Shown piece by piece: positions 5,623 through 12,769 of a stretch of 16,575 nucleotides of DNA. How positions within the stretch are numbered: position 1 is the first letter of the stretch; the number at the start of each line of letters is the position of its first letter. This stretch comes from Roseobacter denitrificans OCh 114 (GTDB lineage Bacteria > Pseudomonadota > Alphaproteobacteria > Rhodobacterales > Rhodobacteraceae). The position numbers were made by a program, and so were the translations under genes. Location: positions 1 through 16,575 of the forward strand of contig NC_008388.1 of assembly GCF_000014045.1 (NCBI RefSeq), in the 5' to 3' direction. The notes under the pieces are model-generated. The model made no database searches. It was not told the origin of the DNA and saw only the letters and a program-made list of their open reading frames with translations.

Positions 5623-7875
5623 ATGAGGACCGCGTTTTTCGGACTGAGCTTATTTTTATTTTGGTCGCAGCAATCAATAGCACAAGAGAATGCGCTCGAC
5701 ATAGAGGTTTTGGCCACGAGTCAGCAGAATTATGAAGTTGATCTTCCTATACGCAGTGGTGAAGAAATTCGAGATTTGACGATCTATGGACACACATTCG
5801 CTGAATGCGTTGGAAGTGATCAGGCGACCTCACTGGGTTTGCAATTGCCAAGTCAGCTTCAACCCATCCGGTATGGTGTACTTGCTTCATTAGGGCTTAA
5901 CCTAACCCCAGAAAAAGTAAGTAAAACTGTACTGCGTCGCCTCGACTCGGAGCGGACCTTTTACGTGGCATATGATCTATTGGCTGACGACAGGGCACGC
6001 CACTCTTTCCATGTCTTCGAAAGAAGTGAACCGCCGTTCACGGATCAAGACACTATCTCAACCTCTGTGCTATTACGATTTGCGTGTGGTTATGATCGTC
6101 GCAATGAAGACTTTTATCTAGCTCTTTGGAAGAACTCGTTTGAGAGAGACGGAGGGTACGACGACAAAATATCCATCCGTTACGCCTTCTCGAACTGGTC
6201 GGTATTTGGCGGTATTCAGCTACCTAATTCACCATCGATGGTTGATGTTCACGGTAACATTATTCTTCAGCACCTTAGCGCCGACATAGATGATTACATA
6301 GATGGTTTGGAGAAAATCTCAGAATACTGGCGGTATGTTGGTAGGAGGCAGCTGTATAGCTGGGACGATTTTCTCTTTTTAGAACAAGTTGCTTCAGGGC
6401 CATTTTTTGAAGCAGTAGATGCCAACGTTGTTTTCGAGCGTCCTGGCTCACCGGAAGCAGAGACGGCTGTGCAATCGGAATTTGCGCGGCTTGATGCCAT
6501 CGCCGCGACCATTGTTGAAAATGCACGGACGACAGTTTCTGTACTGGAAAGCCTTCAAAGCGATACTCGCCCGGCAACAGAATTCTTGGATGATTTGCCC
6601 AGGCGTAAGGCCGAAGCTGCTAGTGAAACAGCTTCTGAAACTTGGCAATCATTGCACTCAAACCTGTCGGGGCTAGGGCCAGACGAGGAGTCTGCACTCT
6701 ATGATAGGCTCGCTGATTATCAGAGGACCATCAATAATCGAGACAACAGGGAAAGAGTTTCGGTCGAGGAGCAGTTTGAACGCTGGTCTGGTTCGCAGAA
6801 ACGCTCATTCGAAGAGCTCCGGATTCTTTATGATGTGAGAGTACTAGAAAGAGAGATGGGCCAGAGGGTTCAGGCGCTTAGAGAAGAGGCGCAACAAACG
6901 AACTTTGATAATCGCTGGCGGCTGCTGCAGAGGAAGGTCGATATTGTTGGGAGCTGCTTTGCTGTATTGAGTGCTTCCGGTGAGGTTTCGCAGGAGAACA
7001 TCACGGTGCTTCGAGCGCTCTTGAATTCGTTTGAAGAGAATGTTCGTGGCGGTGTGTTCCTGCTTGGATCGACCTTTGAGGTCGAGAACTATCGAGACTG
7101 TGCTCTAAGCCTTGAACTTGGCTACGAACATAGGCTGGCAGATATTCAACGGGAGACCCTTCTTCCCTTTGATCGCGCGATGTTTCTCAGACTGAATGAA
7201 CTGATACTTGCCCGCGAGAGGTACTTAACGGGGCTTGCTGACTTTGACGAAATACCAGGTGGGCTTTCAAGCCATCTTCAAACCCTTAGGCGTGAGCGCG
7301 GGCTTGCTTTTGCTTTGCGCAGTATGCTGACGCCTCTTGTCTACGAACTCTATTGGGGACGAACAGTTGAAGCGAGTCAGACATTCAATCGCACGAACAT
7401 TCTACTGCCATCTGCTACTCACGATCTCAGAGCCAATGAGATAGATGTTTTCTTTCCAGAGACATCTTCAGTCAGTACTGGGCCAAATCGCGAAACGCTG
7501 ATCGTTCAGCCGACATTTTCTCGCAGAGTGTCGGCGGTAGCTGATGAAAGACAAGCCCTGGCGTTTCGTGAAGTCTGGCGTGAGAGGTCAGGCTCTCCCG
7601 TTCGAGTCCAAATTCGTGACCTACCAATGCCCCTGGCAAGATGCCCAATTTTTCTCACTGACGTAGAGCTAGGAGCGGTGCAAGGTACAGTGGTCGTCGC
7701 ACTGGAATGGGATCATCTCTGCAGAACCGCAGAAGAGGCTGGCTTGCCATTCGTAGACTTCGTCAGCCTACCCTACGATGAACTCAGCGAAATTGATCTT
7801 TCTGAGGTCGCCCATGAAGTTGGTGATTGGATAGATTCTCAAGATGGTCAGGTTGTCCATGTTCAGATCGATTAG
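5623..7875 (+). CDS. Large exported protein of unknown function
   Basis: I do not recognise it. The ATG at 5623 is fixed by AGGAGG at 5611-5616; a TTG one codon earlier is the longest alternative. Residues 1-20 form a Sec signal peptide (MRTAFFGLSLFLF core, cleavage likely after SIA), so the mature 730-residue protein should be periplasmic or secreted. The mature part has six cysteines in three sequence-adjacent pairs: about 62 and 155, 445 and 493, 674 and 700. This suggests three disulfide-bonded modules. Residues about 280-440 are charged and helical, probably coiled coil, rich in Glu/Arg. No catalytic motif or membrane segment beyond the signal is seen. Its 3' end overlaps the next exported-protein gene, which implies co-expression. 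GC is clearly lower than in the transfer genes, suggesting separate acquisition. Confidence 0.85.
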   Translation: MRTAFFGLSLFLFWSQQSIAQENALDIEVLATSQQNYEVDLPIRSGEEIRDLTIYGHTFAECVGSDQATSLGLQLPSQLQPIRYGVLASLGLNLTPEKVSKTVLRRLDSERTFYVAYDLLADDRARHSFHVFERSEPPFTDQDTISTSVLLRFACGYDRRNEDFYLALWKNSFERDGGYDDKISIRYAFSNWSVFGGIQLPNSPSMVDVHGNIILQHLSADIDDYIDGLEKISEYWRYVGRRQLYSWDDFLFLEQVASGPFFEAVDANVVFERPGSPEAETAVQSEFARLDAIAATIVENARTTVSVLESLQSDTRPATEFLDDLPRRKAEAASETASETWQSLHSNLSGLGPDEESALYDRLADYQRTINNRDNRERVSVEEQFERWSGSQKRSFEELRILYDVRVLEREMGQRVQALREEAQQTNFDNRWRLLQRKVDIVGSCFAVLSASGEVSQENITVLRALLNSFEENVRGGVFLLGSTFEVENYRDCALSLELGYEHRLADIQRETLLPFDRAMFLRLNELILARERYLTGLADFDEIPGGLSSHLQTLRRERGLAFALRSMLTPLVYELYWGRTVEASQTFNRTNILLPSATHDLRANEIDVFFPETSSVSTGPNRETLIVQPTFSRRVSAVADERQALAFREVWRERSGSPVRVQIRDLPMPLARCPIFLTDVELGAVQGTVVVALEWDHLCRTAEEAGLPFVDFVSLPYDELSEIDLSEVAHEVGDWIDSQDGQVVHVQID

Positions 7876-8755
7876 CATAGCTGTTGTCGCCACAATTGGG
7901 GTATTCGAGCGAGCACAAGCAGATCCCCATCTTTACTGTGCAATAAATGACACGCCGTACTGTGGTACGCCGAGTGAGGCCATGCGTGCATACAACGAAC
8001 TGCACCAGAGAACGAGTATTGTTTCGGACCTCAACTTTGAACTTATGGAGGCGCGGACTGACTTTCTTAGGGACCTAATTGATGCTCGTACAAACGAGTT
8101 CTGGCTTTCCGAATGGTTGCCAGACCAAGCACGGTTCATCCAAGCAAACATAACGTTCTATCAGTACTTCAAGCCAGGTTCGTATTTTGATCCTAACTCG
8201 GTCGATCCGTTGGCCGACTCCAGCGTTACTGACCGGTTTGGGAACGCTGCCTTGATCCATGCAAACGCTGAGCTGGCTTGGGGAAATGCTAACGTATTCG
8301 GAAGCCGAATGGGTAGTTGGGTTGCGGGAGGAGCGGAACTTCTCCAACGATCAAGGGAACTCTATGGCTCAATTACAGGTGATGGGGAGCTTAGCTCTCG
8401 AACACGTGATTATTTCCAAGACATGTTTTGGTCTCCAGGGGAGGCCTTCTCGAGGGCCTTTGACAACGATCCCTTTGACTACCTGATAAATGAGGAAATT
8501 GGCAGATTTCATGAGTTTGAAAATCGCTTCTATGCTGATCAGCTCATTAGCCAGTGGACGTCTCACTTTGAGTCACCGTACTCGACACTCGGAGTGGATT
8601 ACGGGTTTGACGATCCAGGCTTTGGAGTTCCGTATTACCCGCTAGACGAAGGATATTTTCCAGATAGTGACCTATTCTTCGATGATTTTTATGATTTTCC
8701 TTACGGAATAGAAGATGATCTGCCCGATTGGGAGTTGGAACTACAATACCTCTAA
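7844..8755 (+). CDS. Second exported protein of unknown function, overlapping the first
   Basis: Not recognised. The start is ATG 7844, overlapping the upstream gene by 32 bp, or ATG 7859 (MFRSISIAVV), which has AGG about 7 nt upstream. Either gives a signal peptide ending near AQA at residue 26 (numbered from 7844), so the product is exported. Mature Cys32 and Cys40 (YCAINDTPYCG) could form a disulfide. The middle (about 60-230) is mostly helical, with many aromatic residues. The last 60 residues are strikingly rich in Asp, Glu, Phe, Tyr and Pro (for example DLFFDDFYDFPYG), strongly acidic and probably an extended binding tail. Tight overlap with the 750-residue exported protein suggests the two form a complex or act in one pathway. 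A terminator-like hairpin follows at 8781-8813. Confidence 0.82.
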   Translation: MVRLSMFRSISIAVVATIGVFERAQADPHLYCAINDTPYCGTPSEAMRAYNELHQRTSIVSDLNFELMEARTDFLRDLIDARTNEFWLSEWLPDQARFIQANITFYQYFKPGSYFDPNSVDPLADSSVTDRFGNAALIHANAELAWGNANVFGSRMGSWVAGGAELLQRSRELYGSITGDGELSSRTRDYFQDMFWSPGEAFSRAFDNDPFDYLINEEIGRFHEFENRFYADQLISQWTSHFESPYSTLGVDYGFDDPGFGVPYYPLDEGYFPDSDLFFDDFYDFPYGIEDDLPDWELELQYL

Positions 8756-8780
8756 TGTTCCTTGGGAGGGTGGAAAGGTC

Positions 8781-8813
8781 CACTGGCGGCAAAAACGGTC
8801 GTTATCGCCGGTG
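8781..8813. terminator. Hairpin between convergent genes, possible bidirectional terminator
   Basis: CACTGGCG (8781-8788) pairs with CGCCGGTG (8806-8813) with one G-T pair, around a loop holding the near-palindrome AACGGTCGTT. It lies 26 bp after the stop at 8755 and before the end of the opposite gene at 8866. There is no U-run, so factor-independent termination is doubtful. The loop shares 14 bases with the resolvase upstream region. Confidence 0.45.
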
Positions 8814-8865
8814 ACAGAAACGATTGAGTTTTGGCATGCCCCCGCCCGCGACTACTCTGTTTTCA

Positions 8866-9456
8866 CTAACGATCAGCTTCAGAAAGTCCAAGCACGTCAC
8901 GCCCGAACAACGACGAAAGAGGCTCCTTTATGAGTACGCCGCTCGGGTTTTCGACATGCTGGGTCAGTCCTACATCAGGGAGGCTTAGAATGCCTATTGC
9001 GCCCAAGGTAAGCCCGACTTCGAACTCACACATTCTAAGTGCCTCATTCATGCTTAATAGATTGGTCCCTTGTCGGTCTTGTGAAACGATCTCGCTGACG
9101 TACTGATCAAAAGCGGATGTACTACTCTCCGGACTCGCTGCTTCTCGATTTGACTCAGGTTCCGATAGCTCTGTGACTGCGCGCTCTATGCACTTGCTTG
9201 CTAGATGAGAGCTAATTTTCGAGCGAGTTTCTTCTGAAATCTCCTCTATCCCAGACATTTGATCTTGGAGGAATTCCTCCACGAGCACTAGGGCTAAGCC
9301 CTTGTCGAATGGAGGGTCGGACTCCTCTTGAAGAAGAGCCGAAAGGTTTTGAGGGAACCGTACTATGTTCTCAAGCGTGTCAGGGTTGGTCACTGTGACC
9401 ACAACACCAAACACGGCCCCTAGTGCGCCAAAGATATATGCTGCTCTCTCAGACAT
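8866..9456 (-). CDS. Single-pass membrane protein of unknown function
   Basis: Not recognised. The 196-residue product begins MSERAAYIFGALGAVFGVVV. One hydrophobic segment (about 5-24) lacks a clear cleavage site, so it is probably an N-terminal anchor. A hydrophilic, acidic domain follows, with helical stretches such as LVLVEEFLQDQMSGIEEIS, a Ser/Glu-rich linker near 100-115 and a more hydrophobic C-terminal third (VGLTLGAIGILSLPD). Two cysteines are seen, in SKCIER and LRMCEF. The start at 9456 has only a weak Shine-Dalgarno. It converges with the exported-protein operon and diverges from the resolvase. It may be a lone cargo gene. No function can be assigned. Confidence 0.7.
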   Translation of the reverse strand: MSERAAYIFGALGAVFGVVVTVTNPDTLENIVRFPQNLSALLQEESDPPFDKGLALVLVEEFLQDQMSGIEEISEETRSKISSHLASKCIERAVTELSEPESNREAASPESSTSAFDQYVSEIVSQDRQGTNLLSMNEALRMCEFEVGLTLGAIGILSLPDVGLTQHVENPSGVLIKEPLSSLFGRDVLGLSEADR

Positions 9457-9579
9457 CTGTAACCCAAACTGAACCCTTCGTATGCTTATGCCGCTAATAG
9501 TGAATTAGCTCCAGCCTTCTTTGCCCGTCTCAGTGTATGCAACAATTATATGGTAGCCACAGATGGGAAATGTTCTGTC

Positions 9580-9752
9580 GGCTCCGGAGCCCATGCGGTT
9601 AACTGAACAGCGTATGACACAAACCTACTGACAAAACCCATGGGTCAAAAACGGTCGTTTTTGTCCGGATGCCCTGCCCTACCCAGGATCAACCGCTTAG
9701 CTATGACAAAAACTCCCGGCAAAACCTTTGCGGTTTTGGCAGGTTTTTGTCA
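9580..9752. other. Palindrome cluster upstream of the resolvase gene, probable res site and operator
   Basis: Ahead of the serine resolvase are GGCTCCGGAGCC (9580-9591, perfect), ACCCATGGGT (9636-9645), CAAAAACG-GT-CGTTTTTG (9646-9663), and a large two-level inverted repeat. The large repeat's outer arms are TGACAAAAAC (9704-9713) and GTTTTTGTCA (9743-9752). Its inner arms are GGCAAAACC (9718-9726) and GGTTTTGGC (9732-9740). Several share the element ACAAAA/TTTTGT. Resolvases of this family act at multi-subsite res sites just upstream of their own gene and repress it, and these palindromes have that position. Which one is the crossover site cannot be told by eye. The wider gap 9457-9761 also holds GCTAAT/ATTAGC at 9493-9509. 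Confidence 0.6.
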
Positions 9753-9761
9753 CACTGAGAC

Positions 9762-10301
9762 ATGATCATCGGATATGCCCGCGTCAGCACTGACGACCAG
9801 AACCTGGATTCACAGACGGATGCCCTGTCGGCAGCCGGTGTCGAGAAGGTCTTCGCAGACAAGATCAGCGGATCGAGGCGCGCCCGCCCAGAACTGGACA
9901 GAATGCTGGAGCAGCTCCGCGACGGCGACGTTGTAGCTGTCACGAAGTATGACCGCCTGGCGCGATCTCTGAAGGACCTCTTGGAGATCGTAGAGGCGAT
10001 CGGGGAGCGCGGTGCCGGCTTCCGGTCCCTGGCCGAAGACATCGACACGACAACGCCGGCAGGCCGCCTAGTGTTTCACGTGTTCGCGTCCATCGCCCAA
10101 TTTGAGCGCGAGCGGATTTCGGAACGGACCAGGGAAGGGCTAACTTCAGCCCGCAAGCGAGGTCGAGTCGGTGGCAGGCCCCCTGCCCTTTCAGCAGCAC
10201 AGAAGAAGGAAGTGAGACGGATGCGAGATGAAGAGCAGCGCGCCATTGCAGAGATTGCACGGTTGTTCAAAGTTAGCGAGCGGACAGTGCGGCGCGCGTG
10301 A
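9762..10301 (+). CDS. Serine recombinase, resolvase/invertase family
   Basis: Site-specific recombinase that most likely resolves plasmid multimers. The catalytic N-terminal domain starts MIIGYARVSTDDQNLDSQ, with nucleophile Ser9 and Arg7. TKYDRLARS (61-69) supplies further active-site arginines, and AGRLVFHVFASIAQFERERI (100-119) leads into helix E. A hinge with GGRPPALS (137-144) precedes a helix-turn-helix, AIAEIARLFKVSERTVRR (161-178). At 179 residues it is a full-length small resolvase, with no transposase or terminal inverted repeat nearby. It is therefore probably a plasmid maintenance gene and not part of an intact transposon. No strong Shine-Dalgarno is seen. The large palindrome ending 9 bp before the ATG suggests autoregulation. 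An invertase role cannot be excluded. Confidence 0.93.
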   Translation: MIIGYARVSTDDQNLDSQTDALSAAGVEKVFADKISGSRRARPELDRMLEQLRDGDVVAVTKYDRLARSLKDLLEIVEAIGERGAGFRSLAEDIDTTTPAGRLVFHVFASIAQFERERISERTREGLTSARKRGRVGGRPPALSAAQKKEVRRMRDEEQRAIAEIARLFKVSERTVRRA

Positions 10302-10361
10302 GAGGTTTGGAAGTAGTCGGAGACGATAAACGAAACAGGTGTGGGAGCGTTTGCCGATGTA

Positions 10362-10377
10362 GCGGCGTTTCCGCCGC
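10362..10377. terminator. GC-rich hairpin after the resolvase gene
   Basis: GCGGCG (10362-10367) and CGCCGC (10372-10377) form a perfect 6-bp stem with a TTTC loop, 60 bp after the resolvase stop and about 85 bp before the next likely start codon. No T-run follows, so termination is only possible. The rest of 10302-10463 shows no convincing promoter. Confidence 0.4.
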
Positions 10378-10463
10378 GAAATCAAATGGTGCAGAAGACG
10401 GGCACAGCTAAAGGTGATAGCTTCCGTCTATGCCAGCGAACGCTGATCGAAAGACAACAAATA

Positions 10464-11681
10464 ATGACGACATCTATTGACCACACACTTCTGCATGACC
10501 AACGGGTCAACTGCACTTCTATTATGACGGCGATGACCGTTGGCGATTACATTGAGCTGGTGGATTCCGCCTATCAAAAACGTGGTGGCTTGGCTCATCA
10601 ACGGGATGCACTCAAGACTACGACGGCCCGAAGAATTCGTTCTCGGATGGTCGATGACATCGTAAAAGGGGCGGTTTTGCCGCCGGTTGTCGTCGGCGTC
10701 GTCGCCAACAATGACTTTATCACGTCTATCCAAGAAGATTCGACTCCCGACACGGTTGCGGCAATCAGTAGTGATTATTCTGAGGCCCTTTCAATTATTG
10801 ACGGTATGCAGCGTACAACTGCGCTGTTGGAGGCTTTGGACCAGGACCGCGATAGTGTCGAAGAGCGCCCTATGCGGGTCGAGTTCTGGATCGCTGACAC
10901 CACGGAAAGCCTCATATACAGAATGCTGGTTCTTAACACAGGGCAAGTGCCTTGGAACCTTAGCCGCCAGCTTCAAGTCGTCTACGCGCCGTTGATCGAG
11001 GAAATGAAAGGTCAGGTCGATTTTGAGCGCGTGTTAGACACAAATGCAGGCGAAAGAAGATCGAAAGCGGGAGAGTATGCTCCAGATAATTTGGTTGAGC
11101 TTTACATCGCCTTCGGCCTTCGAAAGACCGACATAGATACTCAAGAGACTTTGGCGGACGAGTTTTCGCGGCTTGATATGACTGAGGCGCTCTCGTCACA
11201 CCAGTATCGCGACTTTTTCTATCCGGTCGTTCAAATGATGGTCGACCTAGACAAGGCCTTCTCCAGGTTCGATGCAGACATCGAAGCTGCTATCGCGGCT
11301 CAGGTTGATGACACTGCCCAAAAATTGAAAAAGGGGCGCAGCATCTTCGATAGCAAACCAGCGCGGATCGGTTTTGTCGTTGCTGCAGCAACAACAATTC
11401 TTGGCCGTGTTGGTATGGAACAAGATGACGATCCCGATGCAACGAATGCAAAGTTGGCCGGAATTCAGAGCAGTCTTAAGGCGCTGATAGACAAGCTAAA
11501 CGGTTACGATAGCGATGAACTTCAAACGTTCTTAAAGCTGGATGTTCTTTCAGAGCGGCTTTACGGACAGAAGCGATCCGCGGTTGGTCGCTATGAAAGG
11601 GCGTTTTTCGACTCTGCCTTCAAGGTCCTGTTTGAAGAGGACTTCGAGGTACCAAGTATGGAGCCATGTTGGCGGGCCTAG
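10464..11681 (+). CDS. DGQHR/DUF262-like protein (ParB/sulfiredoxin-fold superfamily), putative defence component
   Basis: Resembles the DGQHR and DUF262 group, whose members occur in defence systems such as the nucleotide-dependent GmrSD restriction enzymes and DndB. Key features of the 405-residue protein are LPPVVVGVV (72-80), the signature IIDGMQRTTALLEA (111-124, Asp113-Gly114-Met115-Gln116-Arg117) and LVLNTGQVPWNLSRQ (155-169), which resembles the Asn-x-Gly element of DUF262. The rest is helical, ending with RSAVGRYERAFFDSAFKVLF. No HNH or DUF1524 nuclease end is visible, so any nuclease activity may come from its partner. I chose ATG 10464 because the frame upstream to ATG 10341 crosses a GC hairpin and looks non-coding. 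Its stop overlaps the start of the HEPN-like gene, implying translational coupling. The superfamily assignment is by motif; the function is inference. Confidence 0.78.
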   Translation: MTTSIDHTLLHDQRVNCTSIMTAMTVGDYIELVDSAYQKRGGLAHQRDALKTTTARRIRSRMVDDIVKGAVLPPVVVGVVANNDFITSIQEDSTPDTVAAISSDYSEALSIIDGMQRTTALLEALDQDRDSVEERPMRVEFWIADTTESLIYRMLVLNTGQVPWNLSRQLQVVYAPLIEEMKGQVDFERVLDTNAGERRSKAGEYAPDNLVELYIAFGLRKTDIDTQETLADEFSRLDMTEALSSHQYRDFFYPVVQMMVDLDKAFSRFDADIEAAIAAQVDDTAQKLKKGRSIFDSKPARIGFVVAAATTILGRVGMEQDDDPDATNAKLAGIQSSLKALIDKLNGYDSDELQTFLKLDVLSERLYGQKRSAVGRYERAFFDSAFKVLFEEDFEVPSMEPCWRA

Positions 11682-12763
11682 GCATGGCCAATCGTTCACG
11701 AATTCAGATGAGCCAACAGATTTTCGAGCGCTTAATTGCGCATGCAAGTGATGACGGCGTTGTCATACCTGACACCGACCAAAAGAGATGGATAAGCAGG
11801 CTTAATAACGCTGACGCGTCACTGATGGCTGAGGCCGACGTCTTTGGTCATCAACAGATCACCAGACAGATCAGGGCCATCTACTTCGAGCATGACGCTG
11901 TGCGCTACTTTGCTGTCTTGGGAATCGGTGAGGCAGAAAGTGTTCCGGATGGATTGGCGCCGACCGAACTCACTCCGGGAACTCTTTCTGTTGCACTAAC
12001 GCAATCGGACATCCAGCCGAGTGCAAAGGGTTTAGAAATTCTGGAAGCCATTGGCGACTTGCATGGAGGAGTTGAAGGCTTCGACGGATACGAACTTTCC
12101 GCTATCGCAGAACTTTTCCCAAGCGTTGAGATGTTTGAGGCGGATCAGAATTACGAGTATACCTCAAATGTGGTCCGAGTGCTTGGGGCACTAATCGCAC
12201 GGTCCTACAGCGATGGTCCGATAGCGCCCTCAAACATAACGTTGAACAAGGTCTCGGACCTTTTTCAGTCTGGCTCTGAGCACGTTCCATTCGAAAACGT
12301 TTTACAGGGCATGTTGTCGATTTCTTGGGGCGGTTTCTTTTTGGAGCTCTATCGAGCGATCGAACAGCTCTATGCGGTTCCCAGGCTCGCTGCGTTGGTC
12401 GAGGCGTGGCCAACCTCCCTGCCCTACCGCAGCCTAGCTGACTTGTTGGAGAGCCACCTTGCTTGGCGCCCAAAAGAAGACGACGCGCTAGCCAAAATTA
12501 TTGCTGAATGCGACGACACGATAGTCGCCCCACTGAGAGAAAGTTTCTCAGGTCACCGTGATGGCGATCAAGAGATTACCCCAGAAAAAGTCGCGGCAGA
12601 CATATACAAAGTCCGAAACAGCTTGGTTCATTTCCGCGCAGCTTTAGGAACAGTTCAGCGCACCAATGAAGAGTGGGATGATATGATTTCGGCAATGCTC
12701 GATTTCGTCAAAGACGTTTACCAGCGCCATGGTGCCCGCTTCAACTTGGAGCCAGAAGCGTAG
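11666..12763 (+). CDS. Putative HEPN-domain protein (RxxxxH), partner of the DGQHR-like protein
   Basis: A 365-residue protein with a C-terminal region that fits HEPN ribonucleases. FFLELYRAIEQLYAVPRL (224-241) looks like the first helix. KVRNSLVHFR (316-325) carries Arg317-Asn318-Ser-Leu-Val-His322, the Rx4H motif that forms the RNase active site of toxic HEPN proteins. The N-terminal about 200 residues (RSRIQMSQQIFERLIAH, then a probable mixed alpha/beta sensor region) are not recognised. The gene overlaps the upstream stop by 16 bp. ATG 11666 has GGAG very close, and ATG 11684 is an alternative, so the start is uncertain by six codons. As a downstream partner of a DGQHR/DUF262-like protein beside a restriction-modification operon, an abortive-infection effector is the natural guess. 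The HEPN call comes from one motif and helix pattern. Confidence 0.72.
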   Translation: MLAGLGMANRSRIQMSQQIFERLIAHASDDGVVIPDTDQKRWISRLNNADASLMAEADVFGHQQITRQIRAIYFEHDAVRYFAVLGIGEAESVPDGLAPTELTPGTLSVALTQSDIQPSAKGLEILEAIGDLHGGVEGFDGYELSAIAELFPSVEMFEADQNYEYTSNVVRVLGALIARSYSDGPIAPSNITLNKVSDLFQSGSEHVPFENVLQGMLSISWGGFFLELYRAIEQLYAVPRLAALVEAWPTSLPYRSLADLLESHLAWRPKEDDALAKIIAECDDTIVAPLRESFSGHRDGDQEITPEKVAADIYKVRNSLVHFRAALGTVQRTNEEWDDMISAMLDFVKDVYQRHGARFNLEPEA

Positions 12764-12769
12764 TCAATC

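Noticed and set aside
9762..10301. Resolvase as part of a Tn3-type transposon
   Set aside because: No transposase gene and no paired terminal inverted repeats were found around it. A plasmid multimer resolution role fits better.
10341..10463. N-terminal extension of the DGQHR-like protein to ATG 10341
   Set aside because: The added 41 codons cross a GC hairpin, look unlike protein, and the conserved part begins after ATG 10464.
12102..12473. Minus-strand frame of 123 codons inside the HEPN-like gene
   Set aside because: It is Arg/Pro/Ser-rich and shadow-like, and antisense to a gene with a recognised motif.
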